NCBI RefSeq assembly: GCF_932274485.2
Contig: NC_065879.2
Location: forward strand, 16,232,591 to 16,296,590
Length of the DNA stretch: 64,000 nt
From: Patella vulgata
Lineage: Eukaryota; Mollusca; Gastropoda; Patellidae
Direction: 5' to 3'
The stretch's first letter is position 1. Every line of letters starts with the position of its first letter. Both the position numbers and the translations under genes were made by a program. The notes under the pieces are model-generated. The model was given only the letters and a program-made list of their open reading frames with translations. It did not search any database and was not told the origin of the DNA. This document shows positions 52,024 to 63,212 of this stretch, piece by piece.

Positions 52024-52262
52024 AATCGGGTTTTAAGTTGACTCAACCAAATATCATTTTGGGATTATATTATGGTTCAATTTTAATTCAATAATTTCGC
52101 TTGTGCGTATAGGTCTTTAGCAGTGAAATGAAATTGGAGGATACTCCTTGTCACGTACAAGCTTGGGATCGACCTCACGCCACTTGACTCAATGACAGAC
52201 CTTATGATCTGAAGCGCATGCGATAAATCATTCGGTAACTTACCCATCCACACCCACCGCTT
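52024..52262 (-). repeat. SINE family B copy, diverged
   Basis: GGTTTTAAGTTGACTCAACC to CATTCGGTAACTTACCCATCC. Confidence 0.7.
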
Positions 52263-52489
52263 ATTGATGTATGATTTAGATATTTTATTCTGATCGATCA
52301 CCAACCCATTAGGAATGGAACTAATATCACAAAACATGACCATTGCAATGGAATGTAAGTCAAGGGCGATTCACGGAGTCGGACAACAGACGTTAAAATT
52401 ACATAACCCATTTGGTAGTCACATCCTCGCCGTTTGCCTCAAACTGTATACTCCCAAACTCCTCCCCACCCCTCCACCGTCAGCTAGGG

Positions 52490-52665
52490 TTAGGAACAAT
52501 ATTCTATCGTAATGTGGTACAAGAAAGTTCCTCGGGACTTTTCCAGGCCTGTGGTACAGGATCCCTCCGTCTTGCACCACTTTCACCTCTTGCACCAGAG
52601 GAAACCACGCTGACGCTGCCAAATTGCAAGGAACTTCCTCGGCCAACACCGTGCTTCCCACAAAC
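52490..52665 (-). repeat. SINE-like head beside the Methyltransf_FA-like gene
   Basis: CGGTGTTGGCCGAGGAAGTT in complement, close to family A. The same piece sits at 18,855-18,920 beside the pseudogene, so it predates that duplication. Confidence 0.5.
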
Positions 52666-52800
52666 ATGAAACACATACTAGTAAGACATTGGTGACATTT
52701 ATATAATCTACTATATATAAAGATACACTAAATGGTGAATAAATAAACACATTCAAAAATAAATAAATATATAAAATGTTCGAGGTCGCCATACTGTTAG

Positions 52801-53352
52801 TTATATAATAGGAACCTTACTGCAAGATATGTCTAGAATATATTCTACAGGATATATATCCAGTGTTCTGACAGATACATATCTAATAGAAGCAACATTC
52901 GCTGACTCTTGCCACTGAAGATTTACTCCCTCTCCAACTTGACTGCCGGCACCAAAAATAAAAGAATTGGTAGTCCATTTTATCCAGAAGGGTTTAAACT
53001 TGTCTGTGTTTGGATCCAATAATAGTACCGGGTTTCTAGTTTCGTTGATCTTTTTATGATCAGCAAATATTATTGACATAGAGTTCGAATCCTTGCCAAT
53101 CGCAACGCGAAACACATATTTGGATTGTTGTTCCCTGTCTTCAAAAAGTGCTATAACAGCATCAGCATAACCACGAACCCAAAAGACTTTCTCGTTGATC
53201 TTTTCCACATTCCTGAACAGTGAAAAAGGAGTGTTCTTTTCCAAAGACAAGATTTCTCCTTTTAATGAAATACTAAACACCATCAGATGAATCACGGTGA
53301 ACCATGGAATATATTTTATCAACGGTTGGGAATGACACAAGCTCATTCTCAT
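52801..53352 (-). CDS. Secreted Methyltransf_FA-like (farnesoic acid O-methyltransferase-type) domain protein
   Basis: 183 aa from the second in-frame ATG cluster (MRMSLCHSQP). The frame opens 30 codons further upstream, but the hydrophobic signal segment (residues 18-30, FTVIHLMVFSISL) is terminal only from this start. The rest fits the Methyltransf_FA fold: KVFWVRGYADAVIALF (55-70), VAIGKDSNSMSII, KPFWIKW (120-126), FGAGSQVGEGVNLQW, IRYVSVRT. Despite the name, this beta-rich domain occurs in many secreted or cell-surface invertebrate proteins and is probably not an enzyme. No intron is needed. Two broken relatives lie at 18.2 and 49.2 kb. Confidence 0.7.
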   Translation of the reverse strand: MRMSLCHSQPLIKYIPWFTVIHLMVFSISLKGEILSLEKNTPFSLFRNVEKINEKVFWVRGYADAVIALFEDREQQSKYVFRVAIGKDSNSMSIIFADHKKINETRNPVLLLDPNTDKFKPFWIKWTTNSFIFGAGSQVGEGVNLQWQESANVASIRYVSVRTLDIYPVEYILDISCSKVPII

Positions 53353-53639
53353 TGTCTCATGTACGTTCTTAGTAACAAACAATTTGACAGTGTCCTTTTT
53401 CAGTTGAGTGACTCGAAAAAACGCATCTCTTATAAATAACACGATTCCCTTAGTGAATCAGTGGCTTTGTATTGATCCAATTGATTGGCATTTAATACAC
53501 TGAAATGGATATCATAATGCCATATCTACTATAGTATTATGTAAATAAGATGTTAAATTAACCATCGATTATAGCCGTATTTCCACCATTAATACACATC
53601 ATTAAACACGTATTCCAAGGATTGTATATTTATTAGTTA

Positions 53640-55680
53640 ATAATATGTAAATAATATTATACTATATAAGGATTAAATTATATGTTTCCATGGAAATATC
53701 ATAGCGACTATTCTCGGCTAATAGGTATATTGCAATAATAATAATAAGTGAGGAAAGAATCTGCCGGATATTACTTAGCTAACATTTCAATTCGGGTCGG
53801 AAACCTTAAGACACATGATCACATAAATAAAGATGGTGTCGTGTCCACTGTTATGGTGTGATAGATTATGTATTGTAAAGGTTATTACTCGGGTACAAAA
53901 AAACATTGTCTTTGCTCGGTGCACTGGGGATGATTAAGGCCCTGTATCCATAGGCTGTTCCCTTGTAGAGTGTTCCCTTGTGGCGTGTTCCTTTGTGACC
54001 TTGTGACGCGCCACAAGGACAATGAACCTTTGTTTTTTAATGTGCCTGTTCCCATAGGTTATACTCAGGAAACATGTGGCCTCGCGCACGGAACATGTGG
54101 TCTTGTGACAATGAACTTGTCCATTCTTTTGCAGCGAGTTCCAAACAATGGCCGGATCCAGCACCGTGGGCGTTGTCTGAAGTACATAACCGGATTAAAA
54201 ACTCCAGTGACTCTATAATCACTATATTGATTACACTGCATCAAAATACAAACGATACTAACCCGTGACATAATTATTTATCATCTGAAAACTAACGCGT
54301 ATGTTGAAAATAACCTACTCGTTACCCTTAGTTTTTTAGAAGCAAATTCCTGAAAAAATATCCAACTTCAGATTTATTCAAGCCATTTTCTTGTAGACGG
54401 GGTGAAGGCAATCTTTGTGTATTTGATTTCGACGACCAGTTTCATGCTCTATGGATACTAAAGTCGGCACAAATTATGTTACCTTTACAATTTGATATTT
54501 AGAAGAAACTTGGTATCATCAGATAAATATTAGATTTGTCGCATACATCCTACAAAGATTGGTGACCTATTTGATTTTTAAACGATATTTTCATAATTTT
54601 TAAACGCAATGAATCAGAAATAAAGATCCTTCATTAAAAGGGGAATATTCTTCGAATGTTCTGGGTGTGACTATTATATTATCAGGTAATGGTCAAATTG
54701 AAAAATACCCTCACAAAAACCCATTGATACTCATCAGTATTCTGATCTCTTTTCATGCCTATCTTCAAATACAAAACAATTTATCATATAATATGATCTG
54801 GCTTGAAAAGTCTGCGCAACACTTTCAAATGCTAACACAAAGACTAGCAGAAATAAAAGCGGCTTTTCTTGGAAAGCTAAATCTTCTAGATAATTATCGA
54901 TAATATTAGAAATTATAAACACAAATTAGAATTCGATAACTACCATGCAGTTTCGTTCAATATTGATGTTGTTATCTTACCGTGAAAATATGGGTTCCTA
55001 ACATCCAATATTTAAGACACGATGAACATTTCAAAATCAGTACACGACATCGTGCACTCGTATATTCTTGACAACATTGTGTGGATTACCTCTTCTGGGT
55101 GAGGCTCATCAACGCAGAACAGATGTGGAAGCTCATGCAGATTTGTAAAACGTTTTCTTAAATGCGAAATGGCATCAACTGAATAGCAGACAACGTTAAA
55201 GTGTGTTAATTTAAATAACACAGAAAAGAGAGTTGCCTCCCTTACCCTTCGTGTGAGGTTTAACACGTCACACAGTTTTCTGTGAAAGAAATGTTACATC
55301 TAAGATTCACCGATTGCTAATTCCCAGGAATATACGGGTGGATTTTGATTTGCGTCCATTCCGACAACTAGAGGTTTTTCGTTGCAGGCCCTTGGTAATG
55401 CACAACCGATGAGTCAATGTCAGGGCCGTATTTAGCCGCGAGAAATTGCGCCCCACCCCATCCAAAAAAACAAAAATTATATGACAATCTTTCAATTATA
55501 AAATAATACACTTGCTTATGATCACACAGTAATGCTCTTAAGGCACTGATCAGTCGATCGGTTTTAACGGCGCCCAAACGCCAATGGGTTCGTTTGCCCT
55601 GATCGAAACTTTCTTGTATCACATACGTGGAGGCTATGTCGCCCCACCACTCTACTGCACACCCACTTTTAAAATCCTAC
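53640..55680. other. No gene seen
   Basis: Upstream of the Methyltransf_FA-like gene. 53,640-53,840 repeats 49,955-50,130. 53,945-54,130 has short internal repeats of GTTCCCTTGT and ACAAGGACAATGAAC. The open frames here match nothing I know. Confidence 0.45.
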
Positions 55681-55687
55681 ATACGGC

Positions 55688-55856
55688 CCTGGGCCCTTAT
55701 TCACGAAAACTTAAACTAAGATACAATCGAAATTTTAAGAAATACTGCAATTCGATTGGCTGACCAGTAAAATCAATTTGCATATATCCAATGAAGTTGC
55801 AGTATTTCTTAAAATTTCGGTAGTGACTTAGTTTAAGTTTTCGTGAATAAGGGCCC
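55688..55856. mobile_element. Foldback MITE with ~60-bp arms
   Basis: GGCCCTTATTCACGAAAACT ... AGTTTTCGTGAATAAGGGCC, arms about 60 bp with few mismatches. A CTG at each border may be the target duplication. Confidence 0.85.
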
Positions 55857-55984
55857 TGGTCAATGTATTTGTTAAATTGTAGGTCAGTTTTATATCTTTC
55901 AATTATTTTCATGCCCTGATTGATTTAAAGTTAAAGCACGTTATTCTGAGTTTTCAGGCCATTTATTTTCCGATTACTATTCAG

Positions 55985-56112
55985 TTTTCCCTTGCCAGTG
56001 GTGCCAGACGGGGAACCTGCCAAGCGTCTAGTCGTTCGGATAGCAAAAACGGAAACGGAGCCCCTGTACATCTTGGCGTGCACGTAAAAGAACCCTTGGC
56101 AGCTGGAATTGC
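55985..56112 (+). repeat. SINE family A middle fragment
   Basis: TCCCTTGCCAGTGGTGCCAG to GCACGTAAAAGAACCCTTGG. Confidence 0.65.
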
Positions 56113-56121
56113 TTCATAGCG

Positions 56122-56330
56122 AAAGGAGGAATAGGGTGTAACGTCCACACAAAATAAACTAGATCATTTAAGGACTAACATATGGTACAATTTTATTTCT
56201 ATAATTCTATTGCACGTATGGGTCGTTAGCAGTGGGTGTAAACCGGAGGACCCGGTAGGCGATTCTACTCCTTGCCACGTACAAGTGTGGGATGGACACG
56301 CCGCCACTTGGTTTAATGACAGAACTTACG
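56122..56330 (-). repeat. SINE family B, head replaced by LINE sequence
   Basis: GGGTGTAACGTCCACACAAA to ACAGAACTTACGATTCTGAT, then the LINE fragment takes over. Confidence 0.7.
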
Positions 56331-56566
56331 ATTCTGATAAACTAGAAAATATCCAGTTAGAAGCAACTAGAATTGTGACCGGTCTTCCTAAATACTCAAG
56401 CAGGGAGTCTTTATATTATGAGACAGGGAGGACCAAATTATCAGAGCGTCGTGTTATTCGCCGCCTCTCGCTCTTTCATGACATTTTAAACAATAGGTCG
56501 CCGTCATATTTAGTTGACATACTGGCCAAGTTTAAAGGAGCTAAATCGCTAATATTTGGGACCTAG
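56330..56566 (+). pseudogene. LINE reverse-transcriptase C-terminal fragment
   Basis: Reads LENIQLEATRIVTGLPKYSS, RESLYYETG, LSERRVIRRLSLFHDILNN, the thumb region of non-LTR retrotransposon reverse transcriptases. It begins right where a SINE-B copy loses its tRNA-like head (56,122-56,330). 5'-truncated, no endonuclease. Confidence 0.75.
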
Positions 56567-56579
56567 AAATTGACCCAAA

Positions 56580-58930
56580 GGTGTCACAACGCATATAATA
56601 ATGTAATCTGATTGTATATAAACTGATTTACATTCAATTGTTTCCGTTTTGACTCAAATTTCAAATCAGTTATGTCCAGCGAAATACAGCGTGTGTCTCA
56701 ACCGAATAGCAATTTCTAGCGTCTGTTTTTTTTCAGTCTATTGCGCATGCTCTCCAGATAAGATATGGGGTGAGTTGTTGAATATGTCTAGCCTCGTTCT
56801 TTCTGGTCACTTGTTGCAAATGACACTGAAACGCACTATGATACACGATTCGTGTACCAATGGTAAAATGTTTATTTTGTCTTAAATATTGGATATGGTA
56901 AGATCACATCATCAATGTTGTTTTGAATTGACAAATAATTCGTATTTTCAACGTGTAAGACTTTGGATGATATTGATTTAGAGACTTAGCTACTTTAATG
57001 TAACAAGGCACAATCATAACTATCAAATTAAGGAAATATATAATTTTACGACTAGGGCATGTCAATCGAACTATCTCCCGTGCTAATCCCCTCATCTCAA
57101 ACCCCTGTTTATTTATTGTATAAAATAGCGCCCCATCCCTCCACCCCACGGTTTTTGACCTTACGACGTACTGACTTTAAACTGTGTAGCCTACTTTGAC
57201 AATACATATTTACTCAGTATTCTATTAACTAAATCCATGTCAACAAATCAGTCAAACCCGATACTTTCATATAAGTGGAGACATCACCTACTGCCCTATA
57301 TGTAAATAAAGTAAACAGATCAATGTTATAGATTATCGATTAAGGGATTGGACAGTAAGTAGAATTTCAAAATATAATCACTGATAATAAAGACCCCAAC
57401 CAACTTTAAAACCCATTGACCGGACCTTTTAAATATTTAAATGTAGGGCCTACTAAGAATGGTATACATCTTATCCATATTTGGACATGTAAGATTCAGG
57501 CTGATCATATAACGGTCTTATATTAAACTACAGTATATATTAAACTACGAGTGTATATTGAATAAGTTGAAGGAGATTCGGTGTGTTATTGCTTTTAACC
57601 GTAGGGGGTGAAAAAAATGCCGGATCTGCTTCTTTTTCTGCCAATAAGCACGAATTTCAATATTTATACAGGTCCCATATATATTTGATATATTGCAGCT
57701 ATAAAGCTACAAAATATGTCATTTTATGATGAAAAAGATTTATGATTTAAAGACCAAAAACGGTAATAATCTAGAGAACTATATAGATAAACACGAAACA
57801 TTGACTCTTCTGCCTCTCTTATTCAAATATTTACAATGACCGTCTCTTTCTGCCAATATGAAATGAAGTGAAACTCAGTGGTATTTTAAATCTTACGTTT
57901 CTGCATCAACCGGCAGTGCACTTTTTTTTTTTGGGGGGGGGGGGGGGCATTACCTGGGCAGTGGCGCTACTTTTATTTCATTCTAGAGTGATTATTAAAA
58001 GCGATATATATAGATTTTATCAATGGACCGGATCTTAAAACTGTTCCGGACAGAGCCTTCACAAGCCCATGTGGCGTCCCTGGGCAAATACTTCAGTGAC
58101 GTCCCCACCCCTGAAAACTGTGCCTGCGCTAAGTTGACATTTTGTGATTACAAAATTTTAGAATACAATTTTTTTATACTTTTAACACTTTTATCTTGAT
58201 AACTATTATTAAATCAACTTATATGTAAAACTTTTATGCTTATTTCCCCTTCAACCCCCCATATTATCGAGAAAACCTATAATATGTCTTGGTAAAATCA
58301 TAATTCTACCCTCTCTATTTGTTGAAGTATGAACTGGTTTACACAGGTTTAGGGACAGCGAAGGTCGGCGATTTGTTATCTCAGACCCCCAAGGAGCCTA
58401 GTCCATATATATATTCAAAGGGGTCGCGCTTGAATATTTCTGGTATGCATTTAGATAATTTGCCGCCCCCAAGCAGTGTCGACCCCAGGCATATACACCC
58501 CTCAGCCTCCTCCTATGTGAGGGCCCTGGTTCCGGGCATCATTCACATACTTTATTCGCACATTATTCAATCTTTTGTTTTACCTGTCGGTCCCAGCCCA
58601 CCGTTCATTGTCCAAATGCCCATATTAATGATCCTGAATTTTTTTAAAAAGAAAACTTAATAAGATATTATTAAAAAATATAAAACTGTTAAATTACGCC
58701 ACAATAAGTGTTAAAAAGCAATATGTAGTACCCACGTTAGTGTGTTTATTCCGCGTATAAAATGAACAAGAGAACGTAATGGGGTTTAACGTCTTGTCAA
58801 CCCAATGCTTCCATTATTTTGAGACTAATATGCAGTTATCTTATGCATTATGACAGGGGAAAGAAAAGCCCCCCCCCCCACCTCCTAATAACAAACGTTT
58901 ACTAAATACCCTAAATTCACCAAAAAAGAG
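56580..58930. other. No gene seen
   Basis: Intergenic, with a poly-G run near 57,933. A 113-codon frame at 58,319-58,660 has no recognisable domain and low-complexity composition. Confidence 0.45.
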
Positions 58931-58934
58931 AGGA

Positions 58935-59166
58935 GGGGTGATGGGGTTAACGTTCACTAGAGACAAACTAGGTCATTTCGGGACTAACACGTGTTTCCTT
59001 TTTATTTTAATAATTGGCTTGCACGTATGGGTCTTTATCAATGAGAGTAAACCGGGGAACCAGGAGAAAACCCATGAGATTGGACAAGTATTCCTTATCA
59101 CGAACAAGCGGGGAATCGATACCACCCCATTTGACTCAATTACAGACCTTGTGATATTCATGTCCT
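58935..59166 (-). repeat. SINE family B copy
   Basis: GGTGATGGGGTTAACGTTCA to GACCTTGTGATATTCATGTCC, lacking the A-box end. Confidence 0.72.
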
Positions 59167-59224
59167 AATTTTCTGGGCGACTCGGGGAATTAGGAAAGGC
59201 TTAACTTGTCTAAAAAGCCTGGTA

Positions 59225-59310
59225 TTTTTTTGCTATTGCTTATTCCTGTCTTTATTAGCCCAGTCGGAGCAGAACAGTAGGCCATTAAACCACATTTCAT
59301 TTCATTTCCT
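59225..59310 (+). repeat. SINE family A tail fragment
   Basis: TTATTAGCCCAGTCGGAGCA to CATTTCATTTCATTTC. Confidence 0.75.
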
Positions 59311-60257
59311 ATTGCTTATAATGTCCACGTATCCTTCAAGGGCGTATGGCTCTATTCTTTGGAACCTTAATGGGTTTAAACGCACATATTAATGTAACAT
59401 GAATGTATATAAATTGTTTTATATTCTGTTTGAATGAATGAATGTTTTATATTCATCATTTTCAGTAATGAAATCAAATATGTACGTTGAAATACGTGAA
59501 TGTTCAACATTCAACAACAGTGGAATACGTCTGCTTAGTCCAAAATAAACGCTTTTATTATTATTATTTTGATGTTTGTAAATCGTAAATCAGTCATGAT
59601 TTATTACGTCCGATTTGTCTTTACAAAATTAATGTCGCTTGAAACTATAACTCGATTTTTATACTGATTATAAAATGTTCATTATGTCTTAAATATTGGA
59701 TATTCGGATCACATATTTTCACAGAAGGATAACAACATGAATATTGATTTTCATTTTTTTTTTTTTATTATTTTAATTCAAAATGGAAAATATTGTGTTA
59801 GAGGTTTAGCTCGCTGACCTGGTGGTTCTGTGTTCGTTTTTACGGGGCGTGGTTCCTCCTGGAAAAGGACACCGTATAGTTGTTCGGGTGGGATGTAAAA
59901 CCAAGGTCCCGTGTTAAAATATGGTGTATATCATTTTTGTGGGTGCAGATGATCCAAGGGCTTTCCAAACTGAAAGTAGAGCAGAGCATAAAGCCCTGTA
60001 CTCCCGGACCCTATTTTAAATTGTTATCGACCAATCCTCTCAATAAATAATAAAATATCAACCGTTTCAAATTTCTAAAAAATTTATATATTAATGCGCA
60101 GAAAGTATATTTGAAGAGAATAGATTACATGAATTATAAAACGTGATATAACATTGAAGGGCTTAATAAACCTAGGATTAACACAGGCGTATAGAATGAC
60201 ATAAATATCCGGATTTGGAGGTTGATCGCTCACTGATAGCTCAGCTGCTCAGCCAAT

Positions 60258-60322
60258 ATGAAGCTCTTGGTCGTTGTGCTCGCTCTGGTTGCTATCCTGT
60301 GGCAAGAATCATCTGCTTCCAC
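60258..60322 (+). CDS. Cys-rich peptide exon 1 (signal peptide)
   Basis: 65 nt, phase 2 end (AC of Thr22). Hydrophobic core LLVVVLALVAILW, likely cleavage after SSA or SAS. A TATA-like ATAAATA near 60,200 lies about 55 nt upstream. Confidence 0.7.
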
Positions 60323-61755
60323 GTAAGTGTATAACTGCTAATTTATTTTAATTTAATATTTAACTTTAAGTTTGTCCTGTTTGATTTATATTCCATTGCT
60401 GTTCACATTTTGTACACATAATTTAAAGTTGGTGTATATTTTGTACACGGCCTCTGAACACCTGCTTCGACGCAAGTGCATTACTCTATTTATTGCTAAA
60501 TAAATTTGTTATCTATAATTCCGTCTCAAATTTAATATTTAGAATTTTGTCTGCCGAATTTGGGGCAAAGTTAGTGAATTTCATTCATTTAATTTTTTAT
60601 CTACACCGTCTCGGAACACCTGCTTCGACGTAACTGCATAACTCCATTTATTTCATTTATTTTAATTTCCTGTTGAATTTTTATTCCATTAGAGTTTATT
60701 GAAAGTTGTGACAGTCCATTCGTTTTGTTATTCTTTATTTGTTCAGTGCTCCTTGACGATGCATTATGTAAGATTTCGACAAAGTGCTATGGTAGCTCAA
60801 AAATAGATATTGAAAAATGAATAAAATGAAAATTTCAGTCAAATTTCTTTATTCTGTGCGAAGTTATGAGTTTTTGAAGTTTTGACAAACTTCAGCGTAG
60901 ATTGTTTATTATCGTAGCTACGTCACTTGAGACTTAATCCCGCTAAAAACTTAATTAGCGTCATCCGGTGTTCTAGAGAGTTGATTATGGGCTTGTCCTG
61001 TAAAAAAATGTCTAAATAATAATTTATATAAAACATTTAAAGCCAGAAAGAAGAACTGTAATAGCCAGATTTAAATCTGCCTATAGGCCTTAAATGTTAT
61101 ATAAATTATTAATTAGACATTTATCAACTTGCAAAGACCATAATCAACATTCGTTGCCATCGGCTACTCGAGATTTTCAACAGATTTGAATAAGATTGAC
61201 ATATAATGATTTAATTCAAAATGGATAATCGAGACTTTGTTTACTTTCGTAGCAACGGTAGCAATGTTAATCCAGACTACACTGTTCCCCAAACAGTCCT
61301 AACGTCGCTCAGAATAAAATGCTTGGAATGAATGTTCAAGATATCCCCTTTCCGTTATCTTATTTTAACTAGTATAGTGAGAACCGCTTCGTCACCGCGC
61401 ACCACCTCTACATGTATGGTATCAAATTAGGCAGCACGAATGCATGAATTTGGACGCTGGGCGAAGCTGGGTATCCTGCTAGTGATGTAATAGAATGCTT
61501 CGGTGACTCAATCCGGTTTCAAAAGACTCAAGAATATACTCAAAATTGTTCGTCTTGCACTCTGCATGTCAGATGTCCGTTTTCGTTAGCCTGTTGGTGC
61601 AAATGCCAGGACGTGAAACCCCATTTCATTTTTTAAAAATTCTTTAAAAATCGTTATTTACTATTTTCAGTTGCTCGTATTCCTGTCGCCAATCTTACCG
61701 AACTTATAGACGATGTGGTTTCATGAGATGGAGTAGATGCTCATCCACATCGTAA
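60258..61755 (+). CDS. Small secreted, arginine-rich, four-cysteine peptide, two exons
   Basis: Exon 1 (60258-60322) encodes a 21-residue signal peptide, MKLLVVVLALVAILWQESSA then Ser, and ends AC before donor GTAAGT. Exon 2 (61671-61752 plus stop) encodes CSYSCRQSYRTYRRC and GFMRWSRCSSTS. Total 49 aa; the mature part of about 28 aa has cysteines C23, C27, C37, C45 (C-X3-C-X9-C-X7-C), six Arg and no acidic residue. Such peptides are often antimicrobial or toxin-like. Alternatively, the exon is the start of a longer Cys-rich protein (EMI/EGF-type), because the TAA stop lies inside a perfect donor GTAAGT. No third exon is recognised downstream. Confidence 0.65.
60303..60725 (+). repeat. Tandem copies of the peptide-gene exon 1 end and donor
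   Basis: CTGCTTCCACGTAAGTG at the true donor is echoed as CTGCTTCGACGCAAGTG (60,461) and CTGCTTCGACGTAACTG (60,620), each with the following TTTATT and ATTCCATT stretch. Period about 150 bp. Confidence 0.6.
60975..61400 (+). repeat. Dispersed repeat family R, copy 4 (peptide-gene intron)
   Basis: Begins with a long foldback (GTTGATTATGG ... CCATAATCAAC, 60,980-61,148) and continues to GGATAATCGAGACTTTG. It lies in the intron of the Cys-rich peptide gene. Confidence 0.65.
61671..61755 (+). CDS. Cys-rich peptide exon 2
   Basis: Acceptor ACTATTTTCAG; begins with T completing Thr22, then TGC. Ends TCG TAA. The stop overlaps GTAAGT at 61752-61757, so this may also be an internal exon. Confidence 0.65.
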
Positions 61756-61807
61756 GTATATTTTGTAAACTTTTAAATATTATTTACGAAAGCGCATATA
61801 TTATTTC

Positions 61808-62072
61808 AGGGAGCCTGTGTTGGCCGAGAAAGGTCTTCGAGATTTTCTGGCGTGGTTCGACTTTTGTCAGTGTAACGGGGGGCCTGGCAAGGGACAATGT
61901 ATAATCATTCGGATGGGACGAAAACAGAATCACGTGTACACATTGGCGTGCACGTAAAGGAACCATTGACAGGTGGAATTCGAAATATAAGAAGGCCATA
62001 GCCCCGCTGTCCGGGCCAAATTCCGCTTATAGCACACTGCAGAACAATAGGACTTTAATCTCCATAGGGGTA
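61808..62072 (+). repeat. SINE family A copy after the Cys-rich peptide gene
   Basis: GGGAGCCTGTGTTGGCCGAG to CTTTAATCTCCAT. It begins about 50 bp after exon 2, where any third exon would have to be sought. Confidence 0.75.
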
Positions 62073-62374
62073 ATAATAACGAAATAAATCGACCTATAAG
62101 GAGGTAATTCTTAAACCTAGCCCTAGCGAAGGGTAGGTCCACCAAGCACGCGGGAAGCTTTATGTCCAGGGATAGTTTAGATAACTCCGCGAAAAGAATA
62201 ACCTATTTCAAGATATTATGATTGATCGAGCCTAAAATAATACGCATCATAGCATAAGAAATAAGCATATTCAGAAAGTGGGTCCTTTGTTCATATGATG
62301 AAGGTCATAAATTTACCGAACTGTAAAAACGAAGTAGTTAGGGGGCCTGTACAGCCATTTTTTTGCGCGTGCGT

Positions 62375-62528
62375 GGGCGCATGCGCGTGCATGGATGTGC
62401 GTGCACGTGACCTTGCACGTGCATGACCCCGTGACCTTGCAGGTGCGTGACCTTGCACTGAATGACCCCGTGACCTAGTTCGTCATGACCTTGCACTGAG
62501 TGACCCCTTGCACGTGCAGTGACCTAGT
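62375..62528. repeat. Tandem TGACCTTGCA-type array
   Basis: TGACCTTGCA occurs four times, interspersed with TGACCCCGTGACC and GCACGTGCA units, just outside the presumed Polinton end. It reads in complement as TGCAAGGTCA, a nuclear-receptor-like extended half-site, possibly coincidental. Confidence 0.7.
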
Positions 62529-62537
62529 TTGAGAAAG

Positions 62538-62551
62538 AGAGGGCGCGCGCG

Positions 62552-62603
<52 letters not shown>

Positions 62604-62720
62604 AGAAGAAGAAGAAGAGAGAAGAAGAAGAAGAAGAAGAGAGCAGAAGGGGAGAGGAGGGGGAGGAAGACCAAAAGAAGGGGAGAAGAAGGGGAAGGAA
62701 GACCAAAAGAAGGGGAGACA
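62538..62720. repeat. (AG)n and (GAA)n simple repeats at the Polinton border
   Basis: About 50 bp of (AG)n followed by purine-only GAA/GGGGA runs. The long translated frames here are only shadows of the purine tract. Confidence 0.9.
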
Positions 62721-62786
62721 ACTCTTTTACATTGATTAAGTTGGCCCTGAAAAGGGCCGTTGGCCTCACTAGAACGTGAGGGTTCC

Positions 62787-63077
62787 CTAACAGGAACACT
62801 TCGGCTTTTCCGCCAAATACCTTGGCCGCTTCTGGCATTTGAGATGATGTTTCGACCTCTTATGATAGGTATTGGAAACATCTACGCCACACCAGTAGCA
62901 GACAAGGTAATCGACATCCGGCCGATTACCCCTAAACATGGGGTAATACCCCCCACAAGTCTTACAAAAGCGATGATCGTTTGTAATTCGATCCATTTTG
63001 CTAATGACATCTCTGGCTTTGACACTCCTATTTATAGCTCGGGAGGGGACGAGTCTAAGGTGTTGGGACGATACCAT
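62787..63077 (-). CDS. Small Cys/His-rich protein at the Polinton end
   Basis: 96 aa reading frame with FCKTCGG (C-X2-C), CYWCG (C-X2-C) and HKRSKHHLKC, suggesting a zinc-binding module. Not recognised as a known Polinton gene. Its place between the protease and the element end makes it a plausible element gene. Confidence 0.4.
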   Translation of the reverse strand: MVSSQHLRLVPSRAINRSVKARDVISKMDRITNDHRFCKTCGGYYPMFRGNRPDVDYLVCYWCGVDVSNTYHKRSKHHLKCQKRPRYLAEKPKCSC

Positions 63078-63212
63078 TTTTCACCAATCAGAATAGCATG
63101 ACGTCACAAAAAACCATGACGTCACGAAAAAAAAACAGACACGTGATATGTTGTCGACATTTTATTGAACAAAACTTTTTATCATGACAAATCAAACTTA
63201 CAAAAAACATAT

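Noticed and set aside
58319-58660. 113-codon plus-strand frame
   Set aside because: No signal peptide, domain or splice context; composition looks random.
62529-62881. Long Ser/Leu-rich or Arg/Glu-rich reading frames
   Set aside because: They are translations of (AG)n/(GAA)n tracts in several frames.
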